This document shows positions 42,401-49,506 of a stretch of DNA of 64,000 nucleotides, piece by piece; positions within the stretch are counted from its first letter, which is position 1, and each line of letters opens with the position of its first letter. The notes under the pieces were generated by a model, which saw only the letters and a program-made list of their open reading frames with translations, did not search any database and was not told the DNA's origin. The stretch is from Winogradskya consettensis (GTDB lineage: Bacteria; Actinomycetota; Actinomycetes; Mycobacteriales; Micromonosporaceae): assembly GCF_018332715.1 (NCBI RefSeq), contig NZ_BOQP01000057.1, forward strand, positions 48,852 through 112,851, given 5' to 3'. Both the position numbers and the translations under genes were made by a program.

Positions 42401-42452
42401 GGTCGACGCCATTCTCGACGAGCTGTCCCGGTCGATCAGGAGTCGAGCGTGA
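39432..42452 (+). CDS. SARP/BTAD-type regulator with AAA ATPase
   Basis: 1006 residues from the ATG at 39432 (an ATG at 39396 adds 12). Residues 1-95 are an OmpR-like winged helix (FRVLGTVGAVSAGGPVALRG, VSVDRLVEDLWETPPEAPVA, YLLRVAPDAVD). Residues about 100-250 are the BTAD helical domain (LWAGPPFAEYADRGWARAEI, LGVDPGPRLKQLEADVL). The ATPase has Walker A GGEAGAGKTAL with Lys312 and Walker B VLLIADDLHRAD only about 50 residues later, closer than usual. The C-terminal 500 residues are TPR-like helices. It is a large SARP-family activator, often linked to secondary metabolism, though no such cluster is beside it. It overlaps the convergent membrane-protein gene by 17 nt. Confidence 0.88.
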   Translation: MTFRVLGTVGAVSAGGPVALRGARPRAVLARLLIARGRVVSVDRLVEDLWETPPEAPVAAIRTFVADLRRALEPDRVPRQPASVLVTTPPGYLLRVAPDAVDAWLFERLVTTSAAAGDPGEVLARLEEGLALWAGPPFAEYADRGWARAEIDRLDELRMLAVERRAAALMALGRAAEAVAGLQAQVGERPLREDAWHLLATALYRCGRQGEALGALRQAREVLVTELGVDPGPRLKQLEADVLAQAPHLSGLHRGAASAAPLAEQSGGRADPGRRFVGRRGELGELMAAAGEAETRGRPVLALVGGEAGAGKTALAEALARELAGRGWATVWGRSPEHEGAPVVWPWVRGERLTGGSGPVLLIADDLHRADGDSLDLLTGLLDDPGEGAALVMGTYREHEVGQALGGALARFAKAEPVRVRLGGLSEDETGALVGDVGEQATRTIYRRSGGNPFFARELARLHASGSAMGDVPDGVRDVIRHRLTRLPDGAQDVLRRAAVLGRDVDPEVLGGFAGVDVLDSLDAALGAGFLSESAGAVRFTHILVRDTLYDDLSALRRGRWHADAAGVLEKVRPDDHAALAHHFAHAAGADAVMKAARYARSAAERAEARSNPHEAARLWRQSLAACDRAAPERAGSARAAGDRADGGLGRERLTAVMGLGRALAVIGHLDRTRALRAQAITEAAGMGDRDLLAHVLTAFDVPAIWPRNDDQELSGRIVAAVESALPGAPDALRSRLLSTLALELRGDTGGRGRAAAIEAELLARESGDPALLAPALNARFMHTFEQPGQAPARAAVGAELTALAAAHGLVVFEVLGRLIQLQSACALGDFPAADRHAAAADRLAGDYDLPMVGVFTSLYSALRGDRDVVAYRRACAQLAGAHMPGVADGLLGLILVSVGETPGGGLGPYEPWARPGLLLAAGKRAEAADALRALPESPHDLLWEARLWLAARAAIDLGARDVMAQLYEELLPAAGETAGAQSGILSFGPVDAILDELSRSIRSRA

Positions 42453-42999
42453 TCGCCGTGATGAGGAAGACGAGCAGCGCGACCGGAATGGCGAGCCCGA
42501 TGATGGTCATGGGACGCAGCAGCAGGCGTTTGCCCGGATTCATCGGCGGGCGGCTGGGGCCGAACGGATTGGGCTGCGGGACGCCGAGATTGGCGACCTT
42601 GCCCCGCTTGACCAGATTGATCAGGACGGTGATCGGCGTGATGATGAACGACGCCCAGCCGTACCAGCCCTGCACCAGCGTGCGGGACGTCATGGAACGG
42701 AACGTGGCCAGGCCGCAGTCGCGGCAGAACGGGCCTTCCGCGCTGAGGAAACGCATGAAGATGATGAATCCCTGGTGCCCGCGGAACGTCACCGGGGCCG
42801 CGGGCACGCTGCCGCACATGCGGCAGGCCGTGACCGCGAAATGGCCGTTCGGGACCTGCGCCTGCTGAGCGGCATAGGGCGCTTCGGAATACGGCGCGGG
42901 GGTGTGCGGGACGGCCGCGGGTGTGGCCGCACCGAATTCGGTGGGTGCGCCGTAGAGCAGCTCAGGCCGGGGCTGCGCGGGGGGAACGGGGTGGGACAC
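42436..42999 (-). CDS. Membrane protein with Pro-rich N-terminus and zinc-ribbon-like cysteines
   Basis: 187 residues from a GTG start with GAGGTGAG upstream. Residues 1-50 are Pro/Ala/Tyr-rich and disordered. Residues about 58-98 carry two C-x2-C pairs (ACRMCGS and PFCRDCGL) flanking FRGHQGFIIFMRFLS, a possible zinc-binding unit. Two membrane segments follow: WASFIITPITVLINLV and MTIIGLAIPVALLVFLITAI. Actinobacteria have many such small proteins, often near secretion or wall genes; function unknown. It is convergent with the SARP gene, whose last 17 nt it overlaps. Confidence 0.75.
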   Translation of the reverse strand: MSHPVPPAQPRPELLYGAPTEFGAATPAAVPHTPAPYSEAPYAAQQAQVPNGHFAVTACRMCGSVPAAPVTFRGHQGFIIFMRFLSAEGPFCRDCGLATFRSMTSRTLVQGWYGWASFIITPITVLINLVKRGKVANLGVPQPNPFGPSRPPMNPGKRLLLRPMTIIGLAIPVALLVFLITAITLDS

Positions 43000-43042
43000 G
43001 GACTCACCTCAGGAATCGATGCGGGTGCGGAGCTGCGTCAGG

Positions 43043-44281
43043 CTAATTGCTCGCGACGCGTTCCGCAGCCCCGATTTCCATTCCGGCGTTCCGCAGCCGG
43101 GTCACGAGGGCGTCGCCGATTCCCGTCGCCGGGGTGAGCACGCCGCCCGGTGACGGCGGCAGCGCGTCACGGTCCAGGGCGAGCGCCAGCGCCGATTCGC
43201 CGAGCATGACGGCCGTGGCGGCGTATCCGGGATCGCCTTTCGCCTTGAATCGCGCGGAGAACCGGGCGCCTGTCGTGGTCGTGGTGAAGATGTCCATCGT
43301 GAAATGGCCCTTGCGGCGGGCGCTCTCCGACGGGCCGTCGCCCGGTTTCGGCAGGATACGGTCCAGGACGATCCGCGTGGGCCGCAGGGCGAGACCGGCC
43401 ATCAGGGCGCCCAGGCCGATTTTCGTGGCGGCCGCGCGAACCGGCGACAACGGCCCGGTGCCCGTGCTGATCGTCTCGCGATATCGGAAACCGCGACCGT
43501 ACGCATACCCGCGCAACGCATTGCTGCGCCGCACGATCCGGGTGTTGTACGACGCCATGACGAACGGCGCGAGCGTGCCCCGCAGCGCCGGATCCACGTC
43601 CCGGGCGGCGACCGTGACGATGTCCTCCTGCCGGCCGAGGTCCGGCTCGGCGTCCCGGTCGGGCGTGAGCGAATACGGGCTCGCCGCGATCCGCCTCGCC
43701 GCCCGGTCGGCCCGCACGGTGTCGAGCTGGGTGCGCATCGAGTCGACGGTGCCGCCGCTCGCGCCGCCGTTCATGCTCGTGACGACCAGCGTCGTGCCGG
43801 TCAGCTCGCCCGCGCCCGCCCCGGTGACGGCCGAGTGCAGAACGTGCACGCCGATGTCCGACGGGATCGAGTCGAACCCGCACGAGTGGACGATCCGCGC
43901 ACCCGTCTTCGCGGCCAGCTCGTGGTTGTCGTCGATGCTCTTCCGGACGAACAGCACCTCACCGCTCAGGTCGGCGTAGTCGGTGCCCGCCTGTGCGCAC
44001 GCGTGCACGAGCGCGTGGCCGTACTTCGCATAGGGCCCGGCCGCGCTGATCACGACCCGGGCGGACGCCGCCAGCCCGGCCAGCGCCGCGGTGTCCATCG
44101 CGTCGGCGACGATGACCGGCCAGTCCACGCCGAGCCTGGCGCGCACCGCGGCCAGGCGCTCGGGTGACCGGCCGGCCAGCGCGATCCGCGTTCCCGTTGG
44201 GGCGTGCGCGGCCAGATGCCCGGCGACGAGCACCCCGGCGAAGCCGGTGGCGCCGTAGACGACGATGTCGTGATCCCTCAT
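43043..44281 (-). CDS. Saccharopine-dehydrogenase-like enzyme (trans-acting enoyl reductase type)
   Basis: 412 residues from the ATG at 44281. The N-terminal Rossmann loop is IVVYGATGFAGVLVAGHLAA, followed by ALAGRSPERLAAVRARLG and ARVVISAAGPYAKYGHALVH. DYADLSGEVLFVRKSIDDNH and GARIVHSCGFDSIPSDIGVH are typical of the mycobacterial Rv2449c/Rv2953 group. Rv2953 is a trans-acting enoyl reductase in phthiocerol-type lipid synthesis; here no polyketide synthase is nearby, so the substrate is open. The longer frame to 44395 is not family-like. It follows the GNAT gene by 35 nt on the same strand. A decayed relative lies at 11825-12384. Confidence 0.88.
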   Translation of the reverse strand: MRDHDIVVYGATGFAGVLVAGHLAAHAPTGTRIALAGRSPERLAAVRARLGVDWPVIVADAMDTAALAGLAASARVVISAAGPYAKYGHALVHACAQAGTDYADLSGEVLFVRKSIDDNHELAAKTGARIVHSCGFDSIPSDIGVHVLHSAVTGAGAGELTGTTLVVTSMNGGASGGTVDSMRTQLDTVRADRAARRIAASPYSLTPDRDAEPDLGRQEDIVTVAARDVDPALRGTLAPFVMASYNTRIVRRSNALRGYAYGRGFRYRETISTGTGPLSPVRAAATKIGLGALMAGLALRPTRIVLDRILPKPGDGPSESARRKGHFTMDIFTTTTTGARFSARFKAKGDPGYAATAVMLGESALALALDRDALPPSPGGVLTPATGIGDALVTRLRNAGMEIGAAERVASN

Positions 44282-44316
44282 CGCCTGATTGTGGACGTGC
44301 CCGCCACCCGGGGCAA

Positions 44317-44859
44317 TCAGGCCGCAGGATCGCGCAGGCCGACGCAGTCGAGGTCCCAGAACGTCGAGGAGTAGACGAGCGTCCCGGTCATCCACGGCTC
44401 GTAGGCCGCGAGCCGCACGACCTGGAACGCGGCGTCGGGGATGCGCAGCGACGGCTTGCGGAACCCGAGGTCGCCGCCGGGTGCGAACCCCGAGCGCGGG
44501 TAGTAGCCCGGATCGCCCTCCAGGAACACGAGCGGAACACCCTGGGCGTCCATCCGGGCGAGCCCGTCACGGATGAGTTCCCTGCCCAAGCCCTTGTGCT
44601 GGTACGCAGGACGCACCGCGAGCGGGCTCAGCACCTGCACGTCCACGAGCTGCCGCGGCGCGTCGAGCAGGCTCCTGCTGAACATCACGTGCCCGGCGAC
44701 CTCGCCCGCCTCCACCGCCACGAGCGATACGGCGTCCGGATCGTCCCGGCGCAGTGCATCGACCAGCTCGGCGACCACCGCGCCCTCGCGCCCGAACGCC
44801 TGCCGGACAATGTCGAGCACCACGTCGTGCTCATCGTCGTTCTCGGGCCGTATGTCCAT
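44317..44859 (-). CDS. GNAT N-acetyltransferase (YhbS-like)
   Basis: 180 residues. The acetyl-CoA motif is LSPLAVRPAYQHKGLGRELI (about residues 77-96), with Q-x-K-G-L-G binding pyrophosphate, and VPLVFLEGDPGYYPRSGF is the YhbS-type strand and loop. It belongs to the group with a C-terminal extension (EPWMTGTLVYSSTFWDLD). The substrate is unknown. It is likely cotranscribed with the saccharopine-dehydrogenase-like gene 35 nt downstream. Confidence 0.9.
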   Translation of the reverse strand: MDIRPENDDEHDVVLDIVRQAFGREGAVVAELVDALRRDDPDAVSLVAVEAGEVAGHVMFSRSLLDAPRQLVDVQVLSPLAVRPAYQHKGLGRELIRDGLARMDAQGVPLVFLEGDPGYYPRSGFAPGGDLGFRKPSLRIPDAAFQVVRLAAYEPWMTGTLVYSSTFWDLDCVGLRDPAA

Positions 44860-44919
44860 GGACGCGGACGCTAACCGCCGGCCGGGCCACCCACCACCGC
44901 TTTACGCCCGAGTCAGCCG

Positions 44920-47454
44920 TCAGGTGCCGGAGCCCGGGCCGGTGATCAGTTCCCCGGCGACGGTGGCCATGAGCTCGCCGACGGTGCCGGCGTGCCGGTG
45001 CAGGTCGCGCAGCAGGGACTCGGTGCCGGGGCCGGCCGGGTGGTGCTCGAGGTCGGCGCAGGTGGCGGCCAGGTTTCCCGCACCGAGCGTCGCCGAGGAT
45101 CCCTTGAGGCCGTGGGCGAGGCGGGCCAGGACGTCGTTGTTGCCGGCGGCCGCGGCCTCGTCGATCTCGTGCAGCACCCGGGGCAGGCGGACCGCGAACG
45201 CGTCGAGGATCCCGGCCACCTGCAGCCGCTGCGAGGCCGAGCCACCTGCCAGGGCGGCGGCCCGCTCCCGGATGGCGTCGACGTCATCCTGAGCGGGCGC
45301 GGCGGACGGTGCGGCGGGGACGCCGGTGAGGATCGCGTCGAGCTGGGGTTCCTGCAGGGGTTTGACCAGGAAGTCGTCCATGCCGGAGCGCAGGCCCGCC
45401 GAGTGGTGCTCGACCATGGCGTTCGCGGTCAGGGCCACGATGCGCGGTGCGCCGTGCGGCGGGGGATCGGCGCGGATCCGGGCGGTCGCCTCCAGGCCGT
45501 CCATCACGGGCATCTGGACATCCATCAGCACCAGGTCGTACGCGGTGGCCGCGACTGCCTCGACCGCCGCTGCCCCGGTGGCCACGATGTCGACGCGGTG
45601 GCCCCGGCGGGTGAGCATCAGCTGGGCCACGCGCTGGTTCACCGGGTTGTCCTCGGCGAGCAGGATGTGCAGCGAGCGGTGCGGAGCCTGCCCGTCGCCG
45701 AGGGTGGTGCGCAGCGCGTGGTGCAGCAGCCGCGGGCGTACCGGCCGGGTGAGGGTGAGCCGCAGCGGGCTGTCCTCCGCGCCGTCGTCGTCCGGCGCCG
45801 CCGGGTGGTCGCTCAGGGCGATGGTCGGGATCTTCGACGTGTACGCGGAGAGCTGCGCGACGGTCTCCTCATCGGTGACCACGAGGCTGATCGCCCGTTC
45901 GGCCAGCAGATCGACCGCCTCCGCAACCGAGCCGGCGGTCACGAACGGTATGCGCCAGCCGTGCATCCGGTCGGTCAGTTGATCCCGGTCCCTGCTGAGC
46001 ACCAGGACCGTCGTACCGGGCGTCCGCGGTTCCTCGATCCCGGGGCTGTCGCCCACGGTGACGGTGACCGTGAACGTCGAGCCCTCGCCCGGCACACTGG
46101 TGACGGAGATGTCGCCGTCCATCGCCTCGGCGAGCCGGCGGCTGATCACCAGGCCCAGGCCGGTCCCCTCGTACGTGCGGGTCGTCGACGCGTCCACCTG
46201 GCTGAAGGGGCGGAAGAGCCGGTCCACGCGGTCCGCGGCGATGCCGATGCCCGTGTCGCGCACGGCGATCCGCAGGCCGTACCGCCCGGGTTGTGCCACC
46301 GGATCGGGCAGGACGGCCACCCCGACCGTGACCGAGCCGTGGTCGGTGAACTTGACCGCGTTGCCGAGCAGGTTCACGAGGACCTGCCGGATGCGCGTCT
46401 CGTCACCGGCGACCACGGCGGGACAGTCCGGGGCGAACTCGCTGTGCAGGTCGAGCCCCTTCGCGTCCGCGGTCAGCGCGACCAGGTTCATGGCGTTGCG
46501 GACACAGTCACGCAGGTCGAACGGGCGCTCGTGCAGCGTGAGCTCACCCGCCTCGATCTTGGAGAAGTCGAGCACGTCGTTGATGATCACGAGCAGGGAC
46601 TCGCCGCTGGCCCGGACGGTCTCGACCAGTTCGCGCTGCTCGGTGTCGAGTTCGGTGTCCATCAGCAGGCCGGTCATGCCGATCACGGCGTTCATCGGGG
46701 TCCGGATCTCGTGGCTCATCGTCGCCAGGAACGCCGATTTCGCCGCGGTGGCGGCCAGCGCCTCGTCGCGGGCGGTGGCCATCGCCGTCATCGACGCGTT
46801 CACCGCGCGGGCCATCTGCTCCAGCTCGAGGGGGCCCGAGACCTCCGCGCGCCGGGTCAGGTCGCCCTCGATCACCCGCTGGGCGGCGGCCGTCACCCGC
46901 CGGGCCGGGGTGGTGATGCGCCGGGTGATGACCCGGGCGCCGATCGCCACCAGCACGAACGTGCCGATCGAGACCCAGAGGATGAGCGTACGGGTGTGCC
47001 GCGCACTGCGGTCCCCGGCTTCCTGCCGCGCCCTGAGCTGGGAAAACTCCTTGTGACTCATGGTCTCGACCACGGCTCGGAGCTGCGCCAGGTTGCTTTC
47101 GGCGACCGGCAACGCGAACTGTTCGGCGGCCATCGCCTGGATCTGCGCCACGCGGGCCTGCTGCTCGGGATCGTCCCTGGTCGCTGTGGAGAGCTGGGTG
47201 ATGCCGGCCGCGACCATGCGGCCGGCGTCCTGGTATTGCGCCTGGGAGATGTCCCGCTGCTGGGCCCGGGTGACGGCTCCGTTCAGTTTGCCGAGCCCGT
47301 CCATCACCGTGTTCGAGGTCTGGAACGGGGCGCGGTCCTGCAGCAGCGTGCCGATCCGGGCGTACGCGCTGATGCCGACCACCGCCAGCGCCGCCAGGGC
47401 GAGCAGGAACCCCGCCGCCAACATCCGCCCCACGGTCCACCGGAAAGCCCGCAC
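44920..47454 (-). CDS. Hybrid sensor histidine kinase with receiver and HPt domains
   Basis: 844 residues from a GTG start. Order: membrane segment about 12-30, extracytoplasmic helical sensor (about 31-155), second segment (TLILWVSIGTFVLVAIGARV), HAMP, coiled linker, HisKA with His248 in MSHEIRTPMNAVIGM, HATPase (VLVNLLGNAVKFTDHG, DTGIGIAADRVDRLFRPFSQ, GTGLGLVISRRLAEAMDG), a degenerate receiver-like domain (TVLVLSRDRDQLTDRMHGWR) without the normal phosphoryl Asp site, a true receiver with Asp645 in YDLVLMDVQMPVMDGLE, and a C-terminal HPt with His781 in LAHGLKGSSATLG. It runs a full internal phosphorelay. The receiver gene at 47511 starts 56 nt away in the opposite direction and is a natural acceptor. 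Confidence 0.93.
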   Translation of the reverse strand: MRAFRWTVGRMLAAGFLLALAALAVVGISAYARIGTLLQDRAPFQTSNTVMDGLGKLNGAVTRAQQRDISQAQYQDAGRMVAAGITQLSTATRDDPEQQARVAQIQAMAAEQFALPVAESNLAQLRAVVETMSHKEFSQLRARQEAGDRSARHTRTLILWVSIGTFVLVAIGARVITRRITTPARRVTAAAQRVIEGDLTRRAEVSGPLELEQMARAVNASMTAMATARDEALAATAAKSAFLATMSHEIRTPMNAVIGMTGLLMDTELDTEQRELVETVRASGESLLVIINDVLDFSKIEAGELTLHERPFDLRDCVRNAMNLVALTADAKGLDLHSEFAPDCPAVVAGDETRIRQVLVNLLGNAVKFTDHGSVTVGVAVLPDPVAQPGRYGLRIAVRDTGIGIAADRVDRLFRPFSQVDASTTRTYEGTGLGLVISRRLAEAMDGDISVTSVPGEGSTFTVTVTVGDSPGIEEPRTPGTTVLVLSRDRDQLTDRMHGWRIPFVTAGSVAEAVDLLAERAISLVVTDEETVAQLSAYTSKIPTIALSDHPAAPDDDGAEDSPLRLTLTRPVRPRLLHHALRTTLGDGQAPHRSLHILLAEDNPVNQRVAQLMLTRRGHRVDIVATGAAAVEAVAATAYDLVLMDVQMPVMDGLEATARIRADPPPHGAPRIVALTANAMVEHHSAGLRSGMDDFLVKPLQEPQLDAILTGVPAAPSAAPAQDDVDAIRERAAALAGGSASQRLQVAGILDAFAVRLPRVLHEIDEAAAAGNNDVLARLAHGLKGSSATLGAGNLAATCADLEHHPAGPGTESLLRDLHRHAGTVGELMATVAGELITGPGSGT

Positions 47455-47510
47455 GAAGCTACTCTACGTAGTGAAGCGCGTACGCAAGGCTGCATTGAGC
47501 GGGGGACCGG

Positions 47511-47873
47511 ATGACGTCCGTGCTGGTGGTCGATGACGACCCGGTGATGCTGCAGGTCGTCGAGACCGTGCTGCGCTCGGGTGGCATCGACGTGGCGACC
47601 GAGACGACGGGCCGGGCCGGGCTGCGCGCCGCGCACGACGCGCCGCCGGACTGCGCGGTCGTGGACGTGACGATGCCGGACATGACCGGGCTGGACGTGT
47701 GCCGCGCGCTGCGGGACGACGTCGAGACGGCGGACATCCCGATCATCCTGCTGACCGGGCGCGGTCAGTGGCTCGACGTGGCCTCGGGGTTCGACGCCGG
47801 CGCCGACGACTATCTGGTGAAACCGTTCAGCCCGCAGGACCTGCTGAACCGGGTGTCGGCTCTGACGGGCTGA
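47511..47873 (+). CDS. Single-domain response regulator
   Basis: 120 residues, only a receiver domain. Acidic pocket VLVVDDDPVMLQVVETVL, phosphoryl Asp in CAVVDVTMPDMTGLDV (about residue 52), Thr in ILLTGRGQWLDVA, Lys in DYLVKPFSPQDLLNRV. With no output domain it should act by protein contact or as a phosphate shuttle, like CheY or Spo0F. It sits between two kinase genes, divergent from the hybrid kinase and convergent with the PAS kinase, whose 3' end it overlaps by 47 nt. Confidence 0.93.
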   Translation: MTSVLVVDDDPVMLQVVETVLRSGGIDVATETTGRAGLRAAHDAPPDCAVVDVTMPDMTGLDVCRALRDDVETADIPIILLTGRGQWLDVASGFDAGADDYLVKPFSPQDLLNRVSALTG

Positions 47874-48825
47874 GGGCCGGGAGGCGTACGGTCAGCGCGT
47901 TCTCCTCGATGCCCACCGTGCCGTCGTGGCGGCCGACGATCGCGCGGGCGAGCATCAGGGCGGTGGCGTTCCCGCGCCGGCCGGTGCTCGTGAAGAGCTG
48001 GTCCGCCGCGCTGTCCTGGGGCAGCGGCAGGGAGATCCGCCACTGGTCGTCGAGGCGGGTGGCGTCCAGCTCGACGGGGGTGCCCGCGCCGGTGATCGCC
48101 TGGACGGCGGCGGTCAAGCGGATGAGGGCGCCGACCAGGCGTACGGGATCGGCCAGGACCGCGCCCCCGCCCGCCGTGACCGTCACCCGGGTTCCGGGGT
48201 GGGCCGCCCGCACCTCACCGAGGAGGTCCGCCATCTCCACGCGCTGACGGGTGAGCTCGATCGTGCCGTTCTCGATCCCGCTGATCAGCACGATCTCGTC
48301 GGTGACCGCCGTCAGCCGCTCGAGGTTGCGGGAGATCCCGCGCACCGCGTCGGTGGTCAGCGCGTCGCCCAGGTCCTCCGGCAGGAATTCCGCCATCGAC
48401 CGGGCCGCGGCCAGGGGCGTGCGCAGCTCGTGCAGCAGGGCGCTGACCAGCTCGGTCTTGGTCGCGACCAGTTCGGCGAGGGCGCGGTTGTGCTCCCGCA
48501 GACGCCGCCGGACCCGGGCATCGGCACTGAGATCCGTGATGGTGGCGGCACGAAGCTCGCCGACGACGTGCCAGGCGCCCTGGAGGAGGCGGTCCCCGGG
48601 CAGCGGCCAGCGGTGTGACCGCTCGGAGTCGTCGGCCCACAGCGCCCCGGCCGGCCGGAACGGGTCGAGCGTCGCCAGCGCGGCGACGTCCAACCCGGTC
48701 AGGTCGGTCCCGGCGGGGGCGCCGAACGCCGTGAGCAGGGCGGGGTTCGCCATGATGATCCGGCCGCCGGGGTCGGTGACGAGCACGCCGGTCGTCACGA
48801 CGCCGAGAAGCAGGGCCGCATCCAC
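47827..48825 (-). CDS. PAS-containing soluble histidine kinase
   Basis: 332 residues from a GTG start. A PAS-like domain fills residues about 1-105 (LLGVVTTGVLVTDPGGRIIM, ANPALLTAFGAPAGTDLTGL). A coiled stretch leads to HisKA with the phosphoryl His in SALLHELRTPLAAARSMAEF, then a HATPase domain of reduced form: the N box is weak (ALIRLTAAVQAITG) and the G2 region is RGNATALMLARAIVGRHDG, so ATP binding should be tested. No membrane segment. The convergent receiver gene overlaps its 3' end by 47 nt, and the hybrid kinase lies beyond, which makes a three-gene signalling cluster. Confidence 0.85.
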   Translation of the reverse strand: MDAALLLGVVTTGVLVTDPGGRIIMANPALLTAFGAPAGTDLTGLDVAALATLDPFRPAGALWADDSERSHRWPLPGDRLLQGAWHVVGELRAATITDLSADARVRRRLREHNRALAELVATKTELVSALLHELRTPLAAARSMAEFLPEDLGDALTTDAVRGISRNLERLTAVTDEIVLISGIENGTIELTRQRVEMADLLGEVRAAHPGTRVTVTAGGGAVLADPVRLVGALIRLTAAVQAITGAGTPVELDATRLDDQWRISLPLPQDSAADQLFTSTGRRGNATALMLARAIVGRHDGTVGIEENALTVRLPALSPSEPTPGSAGPAG

Positions 48826-48927
48826 CCGTTGATGATCGCAACCCGGTGCCGGTGATGCGGGGCTAATGGGCCATCACGCGCCGGTGCGGGGCCGGTGACG
48901 CCGGCTGAGCTACCAGGAACGGCCGAG

Positions 48928-49506
48928 CTACCAGGAACGGCCGAGGAAGCTGCGCCGGTAGCGGATGATCAGCCGGCCCGCGGCCTGGCGGCCGGTGACG
49001 ATGAAGTGGATGCCCTCGGCGTGGACCGAGGGGACGGCGCGCTGGACCACGGAGCCTGCCACCAGGTCGACGTGGTCGGCATCGGCCGAGGCGCCGGCGG
49101 GCAGGACCAGGACCGTGGTGCCCGCGTAGACCTGCAGCTCGATCTCGACCGTGGGGTGCGCGATCACGGCCTCGGTGAAGTTGAGTCTGGCGCTGCCCGC
49201 TTTCGCGCTGATGAGCAGGCGGCGGGGGACGACCCAGCGCCCCTTGCGTTTCAGGGACGCCGCCGTCGTGCGCAGCTCGAGGAAGTCGGGGACCTGGATG
49301 GCGATCGGGCCGCCCGGCAGATCGGCCAGGTGCGGGGAGACCTCGCCGTAGGTGCGGGCCGCCAGGATCAGGGCGAGGCGTTCGTCGTACTCCTCGAGGG
49401 TGAGGCGGCCGTCGTCGAGGGCTGTGCGCAGGCGGCCGGCGGCGCGTTCGCGGTCGGCGGTGGAGATCCGCCATGCCGGCGGCTGGGGTGACAGGTCCGA
49501 GCTCAC
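48928..49506 (-). CDS. DUF1707 domain protein
   Basis: 192 residues from a GTG start that overlaps the upstream stop (GTGA). The DUF1707 domain is at residues about 12-65: WRISTADRERAAGRLRTALD, DGRLTLEEYDERLALILAAR, TYGEVSPHLADLP. The rest is beta-rich (LLISAKAGSARLNFTEAVIA, VEIELQVYAGTTVLVLPAGA, GIHFIVTGRQAAGRLIIRYR), resembling the DUF2154/LiaF-type cell-wall-active sensing fold. There is no membrane segment. It is translationally coupled to the upstream hypothetical gene. An 18-bp direct duplication covers its stop codon. Confidence 0.85.
   Translation of the reverse strand: MSSDLSPQPPAWRISTADRERAAGRLRTALDDGRLTLEEYDERLALILAARTYGEVSPHLADLPGGPIAIQVPDFLELRTTAASLKRKGRWVVPRRLLISAKAGSARLNFTEAVIAHPTVEIELQVYAGTTVLVLPAGASADADHVDLVAGSVVQRAVPSVHAEGIHFIVTGRQAAGRLIIRYRRSFLGRSW

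Noticed and set aside
44992..47514. 840-residue plus-strand frame opposite the hybrid kinase
   Set aside because: Shadow frame rich in Arg, Gly, His and Val; the kinase on the other strand is complete.
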